From Streptomyces toyocaensis (GTDB lineage: Bacteria; Actinomycetota; Actinomycetes; Streptomycetales; Streptomycetaceae): a stretch of 64,000 nt of DNA. Position numbers and translations under genes: made by a program. Below the pieces are notes generated by a model that was given only the letters and a program-made list of their open reading frames with translations, was not told the DNA's origin and searched no databases. This document shows positions 37,713-47,006 of this stretch, piece after piece; within the stretch, counting starts at the first letter, position 1; each line of letters starts with the position of its first letter. Location of the stretch: NCBI RefSeq assembly GCF_000725125.1, contig NZ_JFCB01000001.1:682001-746000 (forward strand), in the 5' to 3' direction.

Positions 37713-39611
37713 ATGAGCATGGAGACCACAGCGTGGACACAGCTGCGCAGCGTCATGTCCGCCGAGGACGAGCACCGCCCCGTCACGAGGGCGACCCTGC
37801 GCCGGATCGGCGCCTTCGCCCGCCCGCACCGCCGCCGGCTCGTCCTGTTCGTGCTGCTCGGCACCGCCACCGCGGCGCTCGCCGTCGCCACGCCCGTACT
37901 GGCCGGGCGCGTCGTGGACACGATCGTGTCCGGCGGCGACGAGACCACGGTCGTCCGCCTGGCCCTGCTCATCGCGCTGATCGCGATCGTGGAGGCCGCC
38001 CTCGGCATTCTGGGCCGGCGGCTGTCGGCGGCGCTCGGCGAGGAACTCATCCTCGACCTGCGGACAGCGGTGTTCGACCACGTCCAGCGCATGCCCGTCG
38101 CGTTCTTCACCCGCACCCGTACGGGAGCGCTCGTCTCCCGTCTCAACAACGACGTCATCGGCGCCCAACGCGCCTTCAGCAACACGCTGTCGACCGTGGT
38201 CGGCAACGTGGTCGCCCTGGTGCTCACCCTCGCCGTGATGCTCACCCTGTCCTGGCAGATCACCCTGCTGGCGCTGGTCCTGCTGCCGGTGTTCGTGATC
38301 CCGGCCCGGCGCATGGGCCGCCGCATGGCCGGCATGCAGCGTGAGGCCGCCGCCCTGAACGCGGCCATGGGCACCCGCATGACCGAGCGGTTCTCCGCGC
38401 CCGGCGCCACCCTGGTGAAGCTGTTCGGACGCCCGGAGGAGGAGTCGGAGGAGTTCGCGGCGCGCGCCCGCCGGGTGCGGGACATCGGCGTCCGCACGGC
38501 CACGGCGCAGACGGTCTTCATCACCGCGCTGACCCTCGTCTCCTCCCTCGCCCTCGCCCTGGTCTACGGCCTCGGTGGCCGGCTCGCCCTCACCGGCGCC
38601 CTGGAACCGGGCGCGGTGGTGGCGCTCGCGCTGCTGCTCACCCGCCTGTACGCGCCGCTCACCTCGCTGGCCGGGGCGCGTGTCGAGGTGATGAGCGCGC
38701 TGGTCAGCTTCGAGCGCGTCTTCGAGGTCCTGGACCTCGAGCCGCTGATCCGGGAGAAGCCGGACGCGCGTGAGCTGCCCGAGGGGCCGGTGTCCGTCGA
38801 GTTCGACGACGTGCGCTTCGGCTACCCGTCCGCTGACAAGGTCTCCCTGGCCTCCCTGGAGGAGGTCGCCGCCCTCGACACGCGCGGCGGCGAGGAAGTG
38901 CTGCACGGCATCTCCTTCCGTGCCGAACCCGGGCAGACCGTCGCCCTCGTCGGCTCGTCCGGCGCCGGCAAGTCGACCATCGCGGGGCTTCTGCCGCGGC
39001 TGTACGACGTCGACGCGGGCGCCGTCCGCGTGGGCGGCGTGGACGTCCGCGACCTGACGGCCCGGTCGCTGCGCGCCACCCTCGGCATGGTCACCCAGGA
39101 CGGTCACCTCTTCCACGACACGGTCCGCGCGAACCTGCTGCTGGCCAGGCCGGACGCGAGCGAGGCCGACCTGTGGCACGCCCTGCGCAGGGCCCGCCTC
39201 GACACCCTCGTACGTGCCCTGCCCGACGGTCTGGACACGGTGGTCGGCGAACGCGGCTACCGGCTCTCCGGCGGCGAACGCCAGCGGATGACGATCGCCC
39301 GGCTGCTGCTGGCCCGTCAGCGGGTCGTCATCCTCGACGAGGCCACCGCCCACCTGGACAACACCTCCGAGGCCGCCGTCCAGGAGGCCCTCACCGAGGC
39401 ACTGGAGGGCAGGACCGCCGTGGTGATCGCCCACCGCCTGTCCACCGTCCGCGCGGCCGACCTCATCCTGGTCGTCGAGGCCGGCCGGATCGTGGAACGC
39501 GGCACGCACGAGCAGCTTCTCGCCGCGGGCGGCCGCTACGCCGAGCTGTACCGCACCCAGTTCGCTCCCGCGCGGGGAGACCAGGACGACGGCGCACCGG
39601 CGGCGGCCTGA
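37713..39611 (+). CDS. ABC exporter (membrane domain fused to ATPase)
   Basis: 632 residues with six transmembrane segments (residues 40-320) and a C-terminal nucleotide-binding domain. Walker A is GSSGAGKST near residue 415, the Q loop is MVTQDGHLFHDTV, the signature is RLSGGERQRM, Walker B is VVILDEATAH, and the H loop is IAHRLSTV. The FxTRTRTGALVSRLNND segment in the intracellular loop is typical for half-size multidrug/lipid exporters, so it probably works as a homodimer. An insertion of about 15 residues precedes Walker A (ASLEEVAALDTRGGEE). Substrate unknown. Confidence 0.92.
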   Translation: MSMETTAWTQLRSVMSAEDEHRPVTRATLRRIGAFARPHRRRLVLFVLLGTATAALAVATPVLAGRVVDTIVSGGDETTVVRLALLIALIAIVEAALGILGRRLSAALGEELILDLRTAVFDHVQRMPVAFFTRTRTGALVSRLNNDVIGAQRAFSNTLSTVVGNVVALVLTLAVMLTLSWQITLLALVLLPVFVIPARRMGRRMAGMQREAAALNAAMGTRMTERFSAPGATLVKLFGRPEEESEEFAARARRVRDIGVRTATAQTVFITALTLVSSLALALVYGLGGRLALTGALEPGAVVALALLLTRLYAPLTSLAGARVEVMSALVSFERVFEVLDLEPLIREKPDARELPEGPVSVEFDDVRFGYPSADKVSLASLEEVAALDTRGGEEVLHGISFRAEPGQTVALVGSSGAGKSTIAGLLPRLYDVDAGAVRVGGVDVRDLTARSLRATLGMVTQDGHLFHDTVRANLLLARPDASEADLWHALRRARLDTLVRALPDGLDTVVGERGYRLSGGERQRMTIARLLLARQRVVILDEATAHLDNTSEAAVQEALTEALEGRTAVVIAHRLSTVRAADLILVVEAGRIVERGTHEQLLAAGGRYAELYRTQFAPARGDQDDGAPAAA

Positions 39612-39640
39612 CCACGTCGCACCGCCCCCGCACGGCGCGC

Positions 39641-39672
39641 CGCCGCCGACCCCGGTTCCGTGGTCGGCGGCG
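39641..39672. terminator. Bidirectional hairpin between ABC exporter and secDF
   Basis: An 11-base stem (39641-39651 with 39662-39672, CGCCGCCGACC/GGTCGGCGGCG) between two convergent genes. Confidence 0.75.
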
Positions 39673-39717
39673 GCGCACTGCGGCGCAGGGCCGCTCCCGG
39701 GCGGGAGCCGCCCTGCG

Positions 39718-42045
39718 TCACTGTCCTCGGCTGGTGGCCGCGGCCCGGTCCGGGGCCTGACCGGCGCCCGACCTCGCGCGCGCGGGACCGCCGCCGTCGC
39801 GACCGCGGCCCCCGCGGTCCTTCCCGCCCCTGCTCCCGCCGGCGTACGCGTCGAGCTCGATGGCGAGGGGCGAGGCGGTCAGCACCGACGAGTACGTGCC
39901 CACGAGCATGCCGATCAGCAGGGCGAGCGCGAAGTCGGTGAGCGAGTCACCGCCCAGCACGGCCAGCGCGGCCAGGATGAAGAGCACACCGATACCGGTG
40001 TTGACCGTCCGGGGCACCGTCTGCAGGATCGCCCGGTTGGTGACCTGGGCCAGTGGCGCCTTGCCGTCCTTCCGCCACAGCTCGCGGATCCGGTCGAACA
40101 CCACCACCGAGTCGTTCACCGAGTAACCGATCACGGTCAGCAGCGCCGCCAGGAACACGCCGTCGATCGGCTTGCCCAGCCAGGCGAAGACGCCGGTCAG
40201 GATCACCACGTCGTGCGCCAGGGCGGCCACCGCCCCCGCGCCGAACATCCAGCGGAACCGTACGGCCAGGTACAGCAGCTGCGCGCCGAGCGCCAGACCG
40301 AGCGCGATCAGCGCGTTGCGCCGCAGCTCGTCGCCGAGGCTCGGGCCGATCAGCTCGTCACGGACCTTCTCCGCCCCGCCGCCGACCTCGGCGACGGCAT
40401 CGGCCACCTCGACCGCCTCCGCGTTGGTCAGCTCCTCGGTGCGCACCGTCAGCTTGTCGTCGCCGGACGACTGCACGACCGCCTGCGGGAAGCCGGCGTC
40501 GGCCAGCGCCTGACGGGCCCGGTCCGGGTCGACGGCGGTGGCGGTGGAGTACTCGATCAGGCGGCCGCCGGTGAACTCCACGCCGAAGTTCAGCCCGCGC
40601 ACCGCGATACCCGCGCCGGTGACGACGAGCACGAGGGCGGAGACGGCCAGCCAGCGGCGCGGGCGCCGCATCAGCTGCGGGTCGCGGCGGGTGAGGTACG
40701 CGCGGACCCGGCCGATCGAGGCCAGACCCGTGAGCCCCGGCCTGCGGAACACCCAGCGGCGGGCCACGGCGAACTCGGCGAGCACCCGGGTGATCACCAG
40801 GGCGCTGATCATGGACGCGAGGACACCGATGCCCAGCGTGACGCCGAAGCCCTTCACCGGACCGGACGCGAGCAGGAACAGCAGCGCCGCCGCGATCAGC
40901 GTGGTGACGTTGGAGTCCGCGATGGCACTGAACGCGCCTTTGAAGCCGGCGGTCAGCGCCGAGCGGCTGCTGGGCCGGTTGCGTTTGCCGTACTCCTCCC
41001 GGGCCCGTTCGAAGACCAGCACGTTGGCGTCCACCGCCATGCCGATGGCCAGCACGAAACCGGCGAGACCGGGCAGGGTCAGCGTCGCGCCGAGGGCTGC
41101 GAGACCGGCGTAGGAGATCAGGCCGTAGCAGAGCAGGGCGAGGGTGGCCAGGACGCCCATGAGCCGGTAGACGACGATGACGAAGAGCGCGGTCAGGGCG
41201 GTGCCGACGACGGCCGCCCAGGCGCTCGCCTCGATGGCCTCGGCGCCCAGCGTCGGGCCCACGGTCCGCTGCTCGACCGTCTCGACCGGCACCGGCAGGG
41301 CGCCGCCCTTGATCAGCAGCGCCAGCTCCTTGGCCTCGTCGCTGGTGAAGGAACCGGTGATCTGGGTGGACCCGCCGGTGATGCCCGCCCCGCAGGCGAC
41401 GGACGGGTCGACCTGGGGCGAGGAGATGATCTTGTCGTCCAGCACGATCGCGACCCGGCGCTTCGGGTCGCCCGCCGGGTGGCACGCGGCCTCACCGGTC
41501 AGCCGGGCCCAGCCCTTGCCGTCCTCGAAGTCCACGGTGACGTGCCAGCCGGCGCCGCTCTGCTGGTCGAAGCGGCCCTCGGCGTCCTTCACGTCCTGGC
41601 CGGTGAGCGCGGCGGCGCCCAGGCGGAGCCGCTCCCCGGACTCGTCGGGCAGCACCCGCTCGCCCTTGTCCTTCGGCTTGTCGGTCCCGGTCGCGGTGCC
41701 GAGCACGGAGTGGACGGAGAGCTGGGCGGTACGGCCCAGGACGTCGGCCGCCTGCCGCGGGTCCTGCAGGCCGGGCAGTTCGACGATGATCCGGTTCTCA
41801 CCGGAGCGGACGATGCCCGGTTCGGCCACGCCGAGCGCGTCGACGCGGCCGCGCAGCACCTCCAGGGTGCGGTCGGTGGCCTCCCCGTCGGCCTCGACGG
41901 TCTCGGTGGAACGGGTCTCCAGCACGATCTGGGTGCCGCCCCGCAGATCCAGGCCCAGACGGACCGGAACGGTGACGGCGATGAACACGGATGCGGCGAT
42001 CACGACGAGCGCGAACAACGCCCTGACGCGGGCGGGACGTTTCAC
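39718..42045 (-). CDS. secDF: SecDF fusion, protein-export accessory membrane protein
   Basis: 775 residues joining SecD and SecF. The first half starts with a transmembrane helix and the SecD motif GLDLRGGTQI. A large extracytoplasmic P1 domain (with ELPGLQDPRQAADVLG) follows, then five helices including VDANVLVFERAREE near residue 335. The second half repeats the plan with GLNFGVEFTGGRLIE and GYSVNDSVVVFDRIRE. The paired Asp residues for proton coupling are present. The C-terminal 40 residues are Gly/Arg-rich. Streptomyces usually also carries separate secD and secF, so this is probably a second, specialised SecDF. It is the last gene of a unit with a two-component system and a small exported protein. 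Confidence 0.95.
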   Translation of the reverse strand: MKRPARVRALFALVVIAASVFIAVTVPVRLGLDLRGGTQIVLETRSTETVEADGEATDRTLEVLRGRVDALGVAEPGIVRSGENRIIVELPGLQDPRQAADVLGRTAQLSVHSVLGTATGTDKPKDKGERVLPDESGERLRLGAAALTGQDVKDAEGRFDQQSGAGWHVTVDFEDGKGWARLTGEAACHPAGDPKRRVAIVLDDKIISSPQVDPSVACGAGITGGSTQITGSFTSDEAKELALLIKGGALPVPVETVEQRTVGPTLGAEAIEASAWAAVVGTALTALFVIVVYRLMGVLATLALLCYGLISYAGLAALGATLTLPGLAGFVLAIGMAVDANVLVFERAREEYGKRNRPSSRSALTAGFKGAFSAIADSNVTTLIAAALLFLLASGPVKGFGVTLGIGVLASMISALVITRVLAEFAVARRWVFRRPGLTGLASIGRVRAYLTRRDPQLMRRPRRWLAVSALVLVVTGAGIAVRGLNFGVEFTGGRLIEYSTATAVDPDRARQALADAGFPQAVVQSSGDDKLTVRTEELTNAEAVEVADAVAEVGGGAEKVRDELIGPSLGDELRRNALIALGLALGAQLLYLAVRFRWMFGAGAVAALAHDVVILTGVFAWLGKPIDGVFLAALLTVIGYSVNDSVVVFDRIRELWRKDGKAPLAQVTNRAILQTVPRTVNTGIGVLFILAALAVLGGDSLTDFALALLIGMLVGTYSSVLTASPLAIELDAYAGGSRGGKDRGGRGRDGGGPARARSGAGQAPDRAAATSRGQ

Positions 42046-42087
42046 AGATGCCTCCAGCAGGCACGCGAGGATGAGGAAAGGGGAATC

Positions 42088-42504
42088 TCAGGTGCTGGAG
42101 ACGGCGGGCGGGGCCCGTCCCAGATCGGACGGCATGTGCGCGGCGGCGGACGGCACGTGGCCGGCCACCGGCGCGGGACGCGCCGGCCGCGGCGGCACGG
42201 GCGGCGTGTACGCCGCGGTGAAGAGCGGATGCCCGGCGGACACCGCCCGCTCACCGACGTCCCGCTCCGGCCTGGTGAGAACGGTGCGGGCACCGACGTA
42301 GGCGTCGTCGCTGTACGGGCGGGTGCCGGAGGAGTACGACGAAGGGGTGGACGCCGCGGGGGAGGACGGCGGCACGGCGCCGGGGACGAGCCCGGCACCG
42401 CCGGTCACCCCGAGCGCCATCAGTACGGCCGCGAAGGCGGCGAGGGCCGCGGCGGCACCGCGGAACGGAAGGCGGGTGGAGCGTCCCCGCGGGCCGGCGG
42501 TCAA
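42088..42504 (-). CDS. Small membrane-anchored or secreted protein of unknown function
   Basis: 138 residues. An Arg-rich start is followed by one hydrophobic segment (AAALAAFAAVLMALGVTGGAG, shortened to AALAAFAAVLMALG as key). The rest is a low-complexity Pro/Ser/Ala-rich tail (PPSSPAAST, YTPPVPPRPARPAP). No domain is recognised. Its ATG overlaps the response-regulator stop by four bases, and secDF begins 42 bases later, so it is co-expressed with both and is likely to sit at the membrane with SecDF. Confidence 0.7.
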   Translation of the reverse strand: MTAGPRGRSTRLPFRGAAAALAAFAAVLMALGVTGGAGLVPGAVPPSSPAASTPSSYSSGTRPYSDDAYVGARTVLTRPERDVGERAVSAGHPLFTAAYTPPVPPRPARPAPVAGHVPSAAAHMPSDLGRAPPAVSST

Positions 42505-43187
42505 GGCTCGACGAGCCCGGCGCGGATGGCGTACCGGGTCAGCTCGAGGCGGTCCCGCAGCCCCAGCTTGTGCAGCAGGTTCTCACGGTGCCGCTGCACC
42601 GTCTTGACGCTGATGAACAGCAGCTCGGCGATCTCCTTCGAGGAGTGGCCCTCGGCGACGAGCTTCAGCACCTCCTCCTCACGCGGCGTCAGCAGCTGCT
42701 CCGGAGCCTCCTCCCCGTGCCGCACCCGGTCGAGGTAGTTGCGGATCAGGGCCGTCACCGCGCCCGGGTACAGGAACGGCTCGTCCCGCATCGCGGCCCG
42801 GCAGGCGGCGACCAGATCACGGTCGGCGACGGACTTGAGCACATAACCGCCCGCTCCCGCCTTCAGCGCCTGGAACAGGTACTGCTCGTTGTCGTGCATC
42901 GTCAGCATCAGAATGCGCAGCCCGGGCTTCAGCGCCGTCAGCTCGCGCGCGGCCTGCAGACCGGTCAGCCGCGGCATGGCGATGTCCAGGACGGCCAGAT
43001 CGACGTCGTGGGAGCGGGCCATGGCGATCGCCTCCGCGCCGTCACCCGCCTCGGCGACCACCTCCAGGTCCGGCTCCCGGTCCAGGATGAGCCGGACGCC
43101 GCGCCGCACCAGCGCGTGGTCGTCGGCGAGCAGGATCCGGATCGTGGGCCGGGTGCGGTGGTCGGCGGGGATGTCGTGAGGGGTCAT
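42501..43187 (-). CDS. NarL-family response regulator
   Basis: 228 residues. Residues 18-135 are a receiver domain: acidic pair LLADDHALVRRG, phospho-acceptor Asp in LAVLDIAMPRLTG, Lys in GYVLKSV. Residues 160-225 are a LuxR-type helix-turn-helix (LTPREEEVLKLVAEGHSSKE, 'SVKTVQRHRENLLHKLG'). Its start overlaps the sensor-kinase stop by four bases. The pair would act on the secDF unit itself or on envelope genes; the target is unknown. Confidence 0.95.
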   Translation of the reverse strand: MTPHDIPADHRTRPTIRILLADDHALVRRGVRLILDREPDLEVVAEAGDGAEAIAMARSHDVDLAVLDIAMPRLTGLQAARELTALKPGLRILMLTMHDNEQYLFQALKAGAGGYVLKSVADRDLVAACRAAMRDEPFLYPGAVTALIRNYLDRVRHGEEAPEQLLTPREEEVLKLVAEGHSSKEIAELLFISVKTVQRHRENLLHKLGLRDRLELTRYAIRAGLVEP

Positions 43188-44188
43188 GACTGCTTCCTGA
43201 CGGCGGGCACGCTGAGCCGGACACGCGTCCCGCTCCCTGGTGCGGAGATGGCGGAGTGTGCGGGGTCCGCTGAGGTCCCGCGCGGGCTCGAGATGTCCAG
43301 CATGGCCCCGATCAGCAGCGCACGTTCCCGCATCCCGCGCAGTCCGGCGCCCTCCCGCGCGGCACCGATGCCGCGCCCGTCGTCGCTCACCTCCAGGACG
43401 ACACACCCGTCGCCGCCGCGCAGGCTCACCTCCACGCACCGTGCCTCGGCGTGCCGCGCGGCATTGGTCAGGCTCTCCTGCGCCACCCGGTAGATCACCA
43501 GCTCCGTCTCGTGGTCCAGCTCCGGCAGATCCGGGTCGAACCGGCGCCGCACCCGCAGCCCGCTGTGCGTGGCGAACTCGGTGGCCAACGATGTCACCGC
43601 GCTGACCAGGCCGAGGTCGTCCAGCACCCCCGGACGCAGCCGGCGCACCAGCCGGCGGACCTCGTCCAGGCTCTCCCGGGTGATCTCCTGCGCCTGCTGG
43701 AGTTCACCGCGCAGCGGCTCGGACGCCTCGTCCGACGCCCGCTTGAGGGCCAGCAGCACGGCGGTCATGCTCTGCCCGACCTCGTCGTGCAGCTCCTGGG
43801 CGATCCGGCGCCGCTCGCCCTCCTGGGCGAGGATGGCGCGGGCGCTGCTCGCGGCGCGCTCCCCCTCCAGCCGCTCCAGCATGGAGTTGAAGGCGCTGAC
43901 CAGCCCGGCGACCTCGCCCCCACCCCGTACGGGCAGCCGCTGACCGGGGCGCAGCAGGTCCACGGTGGTCATCAGCCGGGTCACCCGGTCCAGTGGGGCG
44001 AGTCCGATGCGCAGCAGGGCCGCGTTGGCGACGAGCATGACGCCGAGCCCGCCCACCAGGATCACCGCCTCGGTGAGCAGCACGGGAACGGACACGGTCA
44101 CCGGAGCCCACAGCAGCAGCGCGGTGGCGCTGCCCAGCACCACCGCGTTGAGCCCGAAGATCCGCCAGTACAGGGACACGGAGGTCAC
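43184..44188 (-). CDS. Sensor histidine kinase (HisKA_3 type)
   Basis: 334 residues with two N-terminal membrane helices and almost no extracellular loop between them. A HAMP linker follows (LDRVTRLMTTVDLLRPG), then the dimerisation box with the phosphorylated His in IAQELHDEVGQSM (about residue 134) and an HATPase domain (N box YRVAQESLTNAARHA, G boxes DDGRGIG and GAGLRGMRER). The short sensor loop suggests detection inside or close to the membrane. First gene of the leftward unit HK-RR-small protein-secDF. Confidence 0.93.
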   Translation of the reverse strand: MTSVSLYWRIFGLNAVVLGSATALLLWAPVTVSVPVLLTEAVILVGGLGVMLVANAALLRIGLAPLDRVTRLMTTVDLLRPGQRLPVRGGGEVAGLVSAFNSMLERLEGERAASSARAILAQEGERRRIAQELHDEVGQSMTAVLLALKRASDEASEPLRGELQQAQEITRESLDEVRRLVRRLRPGVLDDLGLVSAVTSLATEFATHSGLRVRRRFDPDLPELDHETELVIYRVAQESLTNAARHAEARCVEVSLRGGDGCVVLEVSDDGRGIGAAREGAGLRGMRERALLIGAMLDISSPRGTSADPAHSAISAPGSGTRVRLSVPAVRKQS

Positions 44189-44459
44189 GCCTTCCTCTTT
44201 CTCGTCTGCCTCTACTGTCGGTCACCGTGCCCCGTCGTGCGGCCGCGACCCCCTGGTCCCGGCGGACAGCGGCCAGCGTGCACGGCGCGCACGGTCCGGG
44301 TCGATGGGCCCCGCGCCCCATTTCCGGTGGCCCGCCCGACCCATCCCGGACGGGCTGGGTCCTCCGCCCCCGCACAGATGGGTACCGCGCCCGATGGGCG
44401 CGGAGCCGGGGACGGGCGAGGGTGGGGACATCACCCGTACGTCATCGAGGAGGACCCCC

Positions 44460-44786
44460 GTGTCGCTCGACCTGCCCCGCACCGAACCGCGCACCGCCCA
44501 CCCGGCCGCGGACGAGGTCCGTCAGCGGCTCGAACACGCTCGCACGACCCGGCTGGCACAGCTCAAGGCGCTCGACGACACCGGGCAGAGTCCCGGTGAC
44601 CACCTGATGTCCAACCAGATCGACGCCATCAAGCGGGTCCTCACGGAGATCGACGAGGCCTTCGCCCGGGTCGACGACGGCACCTACGGCACGTGCCTCG
44701 GCTGCTCCAAGGCCGTGCCGCCGGAGCGGCTGGAGATCCTCCCGCACACCCGGTACTGCGTGGCCTGCCAGCGCCGCGCGGCCTGA
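44460..44786 (+). CDS. DksA/TraR-like zinc-finger protein (first copy)
   Basis: 108 residues: a helical coiled-coil front (residues 18-70) and the DksA-type zinc finger C-x2-C-x17-C-x2-C (CLGCS...RYCVAC). Such proteins reach the RNA-polymerase secondary channel and change promoter choice under stress. The GTG at 44460 has a perfect AGGAGG six bases ahead. Starts a rightward group with a second DksA-like gene and mbl. Confidence 0.88.
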   Translation: MSLDLPRTEPRTAHPAADEVRQRLEHARTTRLAQLKALDDTGQSPGDHLMSNQIDAIKRVLTEIDEAFARVDDGTYGTCLGCSKAVPPERLEILPHTRYCVACQRRAA

Positions 44787-44831
44787 CGCCCGCCCCCGTC
44801 CTTCTCTCTCCCGCTCTGCCCAAGGGGTGCA

Positions 44832-45200
44832 GTGGTGACCCACCAGACCATCGGCGAGTGCGACACGGCCCTCACCCCCGAGGACCTCGCCGCACTGCGC
44901 GAGAACCTGCACGAGCAGCGGTTGTTCCGGCAGGAGCAGCTGCGGCAGTTCGCCTCGACGTCCCGCGCCGACGACCGGCGCCGGCAGGCGGACGCCGCCC
45001 AGATCGAGGTCGGCGTCAAACTGGCCGCCTCCGCCCGCATGGTGCTCGCCGACGTCGAGGCGGCGCTCGCCCGGATGGACTCCGGGGAGTACGGCACGTG
45101 TCATCTGTGCCGCCGCCCGGTCGAACGCCACCGCCTGCTGATCGTCCCCCAGGCCCGCTACTGCGGGCGCTGCCAGCAGGTGAGGGAGGCCGGCCGGTGA
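44832..45200 (+). CDS. DksA/TraR-like zinc-finger protein (second copy)
   Basis: 122 residues with helical N-terminal region and the same four-Cys finger (CHLCR...RYCGRC). It shares the pattern 'GEYGTC' before the finger with its neighbour (DGTYGTC), so the two look like an old tandem duplication, but they are far from identical. GTG 44832 or 44835 is the start. The stop overlaps the mbl start by four bases (GTGA), implying coupled translation of a transcription factor and a cytoskeletal protein. Confidence 0.88.
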   Translation: MVTHQTIGECDTALTPEDLAALRENLHEQRLFRQEQLRQFASTSRADDRRRQADAAQIEVGVKLAASARMVLADVEAALARMDSGEYGTCHLCRRPVERHRLLIVPQARYCGRCQQVREAGR

Positions 45201-46000
45201 CCGTGATCCGGCACTCCCGGCCGGCACCCGTCCGTCACCGGCACTGGCCGCTGTGCCGGCGCTGCTCGGGTATCGCTCTCGACCTGGGCAGCGCCCGCAC
45301 CCGCGCGTGGATCGCCGGGCGGGGGATGGTGCTGGACGTGCCCACCGTGACCTTCCCGGGCACCGGGGCCGTCCACCCCATCCAGCGCGGCACCATCGTC
45401 GACACCCCCGGCACCGCCCGCATGCTGGACCGGCTCCTCGGACACCGGATGCCCCGGATCGGCCGCCCGCTCGTGGTCCTCACCGCACCGGTCCTGGACG
45501 GACTCGCCTTCCGTACCGCGGCCCGCACGGCCGTCGAGGTCCTCAGGCCGCGCGCCGTGCTGACCGTTCCGGGCGCGCGGGCGGTGGCCCTGGCCGCGGG
45601 CGCCGACCACATCAGGCCGTTGCTCGTCGTGGACATCGGCGCCCACCTCACCGAGGTGGTGCTGCTCGCCGACGGCGCCGTGACCGACGCCCGCCGCACC
45701 GCCCTGGGCACCGGTGACCTGGGCGACGGCACGCCACCCGAGCTCGTCACCGAGGCGGTGACCGGGATGGTGACGGCGATGCTGCGGCAGGACCGCACCG
45801 CGCTCACCCGCACCGCTCTGCGTCGCGGCATCCTGCTGGCGGGCGGCGGCGCGCTGCGCCCCGACATCACCCGTGACCTCCCCGACCGCCTCGGCTGCCC
45901 GGTGCAGCCGGTGCCCTCCCCGCACACCGCCGCCGTGCGGGGTGCCGCCGGGCTCCTCGCCGCGGCGCACCACCACCCCTCGGTCACCGGAGCCGTCTGA
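45197..46000 (+). CDS. mbl: Mbl, short MreB-like actin homologue
   Basis: 267 residues, about 75 shorter than MreB. Actin-fold nucleotide motifs are visible: phosphate-1 ALDLGSARTRAWIAG, phosphate-2 VVDIGAHLTEVVLL, adenosine motif GILLAGGGALRPD. The missing segment corresponds to part of a small subdomain. A short Mbl next to two DksA-like genes is found in S. coelicolor, where Mbl helps spore-wall formation together with MreB. The N-terminal 25 residues carry two Cys and three His (RHRHWPLCRRCSG), not usual in MreB. Start GTG overlaps the preceding stop. Confidence 0.88.
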   Translation: MTVIRHSRPAPVRHRHWPLCRRCSGIALDLGSARTRAWIAGRGMVLDVPTVTFPGTGAVHPIQRGTIVDTPGTARMLDRLLGHRMPRIGRPLVVLTAPVLDGLAFRTAARTAVEVLRPRAVLTVPGARAVALAAGADHIRPLLVVDIGAHLTEVVLLADGAVTDARRTALGTGDLGDGTPPELVTEAVTGMVTAMLRQDRTALTRTALRRGILLAGGGALRPDITRDLPDRLGCPVQPVPSPHTAAVRGAAGLLAAAHHHPSVTGAV

Positions 46001-46042
46001 ACCGTCCGGCTGCCTGCGACCCCGTACGAACGGAGAGACGAC

Positions 46043-46666
46043 GTGGCGGGCGAGATACCTCCCGCACAGCCGCCCCCCGGCCCGCCCTCGCGCCCCCTGC
46101 TGTGGCGCTGGCGGCGCAACCCCCTGCGCCGCCGCACCGACGCGCTCCAGGCGTGGCTGGGCCTCGGCGTGCTGATCACCGTACTGGCGGTGGCTCCGGT
46201 GGTCGCGGTACTCGTGGCGGACGCCGCCCGCAGCCACTACGAGGACACCGCCCGCCACCAGAGGCAGACCCGGTACGAGACCGACGCGACGCTCACTGAG
46301 GACGCTCCCCGCCATCCGGAGCCCGGCTCGGACGAGGAGAAGAAGACCCGCTATCCGGTCGAGGTACGCGTCGTCACCCGCGAGGGACGGACCCGCGCCA
46401 CCCGGACCGAGGTCCAGCCGGGGCTGACCGCCGGCAACACCGTTCGCCTCTGGATCACCGCCGACGGCGAGGCGGCCGAGGCGCCGCTCACCGCGCGGGA
46501 GATCCGCAGCCGCACCATGGGCTGGGCCCTCGTCGCCGCCATCGGTGTCGTCCTCACCGGCGCCGCCGCCCACGCTCTGACCGGCCTCGCGCTGCGCCGC
46601 CGCAATCTGGCCCGCTGGGACACGGCCTGGGCGGAGACGGCCCCGCGCTGGACGACCCCCACCTGA
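46043..46666 (+). CDS. Rv1733c-like two-helix membrane protein
   Basis: 207 residues. A Pro/Arg-rich cytoplasmic start (WRWRRNPLRRRTDALQAW) precedes a first membrane helix. An extracytoplasmic domain of about 90 residues (TARHQRQTRYETDATL; PVEVRVVTREGRTR) follows, then a second helix and a short tail. The 'RNPLRRRTDxxQAW' motif with this topology is the mark of the mycobacterial Rv1733c family, conserved in Streptomyces in many copies, role unknown. 42 bases after mbl. Confidence 0.8.
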   Translation: MAGEIPPAQPPPGPPSRPLLWRWRRNPLRRRTDALQAWLGLGVLITVLAVAPVVAVLVADAARSHYEDTARHQRQTRYETDATLTEDAPRHPEPGSDEEKKTRYPVEVRVVTREGRTRATRTEVQPGLTAGNTVRLWITADGEAAEAPLTAREIRSRTMGWALVAAIGVVLTGAAAHALTGLALRRRNLARWDTAWAETAPRWTTPT

Positions 46667-47006
46667 GGCACCGTCACCGCAACCCCGTCGTGGCGGCCTC
46701 GACCCCGCGCGGGCGTCGTCGACGGCCCGTTCGGCAGAGGCCCGGCGGCCTCCGGGCGACTGCCGGACCCGGGCAAGACACCCGCTCCGTACGGCCCTTG
46801 CCGCGCGTCCGCGACGGGCGTGCGGCGTCGCCGGTCGCGCGCCGCGTTGCCGCCGCGAGGCCCCGAACATGAGCGGAATCCCGGCATCCGGTGGAAGGCG
46901 GCATCAAGGCCACGTGAAGACTGCCGGGTTCGGGCAATGTGCCGCGCTCCGGTCACATGGGAACATGTGTGCGCGGGGAGGCCATCGAGCGAAAGCGGGG
47001 GGCCCT
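46667..47006. other. Gap of 340 bases without recognised gene
   Basis: GC-rich first half without a good frame. The last 120 bases are less GC-rich and probably hold the promoter of the NfeD-like/flotillin pair (for example the stretch around 46925-46990). No clear hairpin or operator seen. Confidence 0.45.
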
